Shown: positions 5,631 through 6,937 of the stretch, piece after piece
Position numbering within the stretch: position 1 is the stretch's first letter
Layout of the letters: each line of letters starts with the position of its first letter
Assembly (NCBI GenBank): GCA_023544605.1
Contig: JAMJFQ010000079.1
Span: forward strand, 1-6,937
Origin: ANME-2 cluster archaeon
GTDB lineage: Archaea > Halobacteriota > Methanosarcinia > Methanosarcinales > Methanocomedenaceae
Direction of reading: 5' to 3'
Length of the DNA stretch: 6,937 nt
Notes under the pieces: model-generated
What the model saw: only the letters and a program-made list of their open reading frames with translations
Database searches by the model: none
What the model was told of the DNA's origin: nothing
Made by a program: the position numbers and the translations under genes

Positions 5631-6937
5631 ATGGAAACAGACATTGAGCTGCTTATCAAAAAATACGCCCTCCAGAATGCTGTCAAATATGGCAAGGCAC
5701 CTCAGGTGGGTGCGGTCATGGGCAAACTCATGGGGGAGCATCCCGAACTGAGGAAGAAGGCCAAAGAGGTAAACCCGTTTATTTCAACTGTTTTGCAGGA
5801 TATTGCCTCCGGAACACCGGAAGAATGGCAGGCTGAACTGGAAGCTGTTGCTCCCGAATTGATCGATGAACTGGCAGAGCGTAAGGAGCCGGATAAAGGA
5901 TTGAAGGAACTTCCAGACGCTGAAGGTGGAGTGGTCATGAGGTTCGCGCCCAATCCCAACGGTCCGCCCACACTCGGGAGTACCCGCGGTATCGTGGTCA
6001 ACAGCGAGTATGTGAAGAAATACGGGGGCAAGTTCATTATCAGGTTCGATGACACTGACCCCGTGACCAAGCGGCCAATGCTGGAAGCCTATGACTGGTA
6101 CCTGGAGGACTGCAGGTGGCTGGGTGCCGAACCTGATGAGGTGGTAATGGCATCGGACAGGCTGCCCATCTATTATGAATATGCGGAAACGCTCATCAAG
6201 GGCGGGCATGCGTATGTATGCACCTGTACCCGGGATGAGTTCAAGCAGCTGAAGGATGCAAAGCAGGCATGTCCTCACAGGGACACGGCACCTGAACACC
6301 ATCTGCTTGAATGGAAACGGATGCTGGCTGGTGAGTACGAAGAGCGTACGGTCGTGCTGCGTATCAAGACCGATATTAAGCACAAGGACCCTGCACTGCG
6401 GGACTGGGGGGCCTTTAGGGTGGTCAAGACCCCTCACCCCCGGCCTGAAGTAGCTGATAAATATGTGGTCTGGCCTTTGCTGGATTTTGAAGGGGCAATT
6501 GAAGACCACCTGCTGGGTATGACCCATATCATCAGGGGCAAGGACCTGATGGACAGCGAGCGGCGGCAGAAGTATGTTTACGATTACCTGGGCTGGACCT
6601 ATCCCCGCACGTCCCACTGGGGCCGGGTGAAGATGCACGAGTTCGGCAAGTTCAGTACCAGTGGACTGCGTGCGGCTATTGAGGCGGGCGAGTATTCTGG
6701 CTGGGATGACCCCAGGCTGCCTACGCTTCGGGCACTGCGCCGCCGTGGGTTCAGGCCAGAGGCGCTGCGAAAGTTCTTTATTGATATGGGTGTGGGCGAG
6801 ACCGATGTGAGCCTGAGCCTGGATAACCTGTACGCTGAGAACCGCAAGTTGATAGATGCTGACGCAAACCGGTATTTCTTTGTGTGGGAACCGGTGAAAC
6901 TTGAGATATCGGGTACAGAACCCATTGTTGTGAAACC
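5631..6937 (+). CDS. gltX: Glutamyl-tRNA synthetase, archaeal type (partial, 3' end outside window)
   Basis: This class I synthetase attaches glutamate to tRNA-Glu. In archaea, which lack glutaminyl-tRNA synthetase, it also charges tRNA-Gln for GatDE amidation. The frame is open for 435 codons to the window edge. Residues 1-102 are the charged N-terminal extension of archaeal/eukaryotic-type enzymes. The catalytic domain begins at MRFAPNPNGPPTLGSTRG (103-120), where TLGS (114-117) takes the place of HIGH. RFDDTDP and a KFSTS segment (340-344) in place of KMSKS follow. A C-X-C-X14-C-X-H set (C197, C199, C214, H216) looks like the zinc site of GluRS, with shorter spacing than I recall for Escherichia coli. 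The sequence closely resembles Methanosarcina GluRS as I remember it. Archaeal enzymes run to about 570 residues, so roughly the last quarter, the anticodon-binding beta-barrels, is missing. The ATG at 5631 begins a family-like N-terminus (METDIELLIKKYALQNA). Confidence 0.95.
   Translation, partial: METDIELLIKKYALQNAVKYGKAPQVGAVMGKLMGEHPELRKKAKEVNPFISTVLQDIASGTPEEWQAELEAVAPELIDELAERKEPDKGLKELPDAEGGVVMRFAPNPNGPPTLGSTRGIVVNSEYVKKYGGKFIIRFDDTDPVTKRPMLEAYDWYLEDCRWLGAEPDEVVMASDRLPIYYEYAETLIKGGHAYVCTCTRDEFKQLKDAKQACPHRDTAPEHHLLEWKRMLAGEYEERTVVLRIKTDIKHKDPALRDWGAFRVVKTPHPRPEVADKYVVWPLLDFEGAIEDHLLGMTHIIRGKDLMDSERRQKYVYDYLGWTYPRTSHWGRVKMHEFGKFSTSGLRAAIEAGEYSGWDDPRLPTLRALRRRGFRPEALRKFFIDMGVGETDVSLSLDNLYAENRKLIDADANRYFFVWEPVKLEISGTEPIVVK

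Noticed and set aside
5784..6638. 284-codon open frame on the minus strand opposite gltX
   Set aside because: It lies wholly within the GluRS gene, whose motifs are unmistakable. The antisense product is rich in H, P and R, as expected from GC-rich antisense reading.
1..6937. CRISPR array, tRNA or rRNA gene, insertion sequence or defence system
   Set aside because: I found no regularly spaced repeats, cloverleaf-like segments, transposase motifs or known defence domains; apart from the left edge and short intergenic gaps, the window is filled by ordinary genes.

Overview
The window looks like chromosomal DNA of a methanogen-related archaeon, most likely of the Methanosarcinales/ANME-2 lineage. 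Three things point there. The glutamyl-tRNA synthetase is of the archaeal type, with an N-terminal extension of about 100 residues and a Methanosarcina-like active-site segment (PNPNGPPTLGS). An Agl23-type membrane protein is present. The control signals are archaeal: A/T-rich TATA boxes, GGAGG/GGTG ribosome binding sites on some genes and apparently leaderless starts on others. The lineage call rests on remembered family sequences, not on a search.

Layout. Positions 1-183 hold no confident gene: two short plus-strand frames run in from the left edge, and there is an oligo-T tract suited to ending the neighbouring minus-strand operon. Positions 184-2509 are a minus-strand operon, read right to left, for a tungstate-type (Tup) ABC importer: tupA (lipoprotein binding protein), tupB (permease) and tupC (ATPase). 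A 141-bp divergent intergenic region follows (2510-2650). It contains the tupA promoter flanked by a near-perfect 12-bp inverted repeat, and a separate TATA box for the plus-strand genes. On the plus strand lie an Agl23-like polytopic membrane protein (2651-4267), an FAD-dependent oxidoreductase of the protoporphyrinogen-oxidase/amine-oxidase superfamily 23 bp later (4291-5586), and a glutamyl-tRNA synthetase truncated by the right edge (5631-6937).

How they fit together. The Tup importer would supply tungstate for molybdopterin enzymes such as formylmethanofuran dehydrogenase. The membrane protein and oxidoreductase form a close pair and probably act together in envelope glycan or lipid-linked sugar metabolism. 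The synthetase is a housekeeping gene that probably has its own start.

The most unusual point is the tupA-tupB junction. The two genes share one reading frame separated by a double stop (TAATAA), and the family-like N-terminus of the permease lies upstream of its first ATG, in a stretch with no ATG, GTG or TTG. An ACG codon, 6 nt behind a GGGGTG motif, sits where the start should be. I see no clear novel defence or mobile system here.
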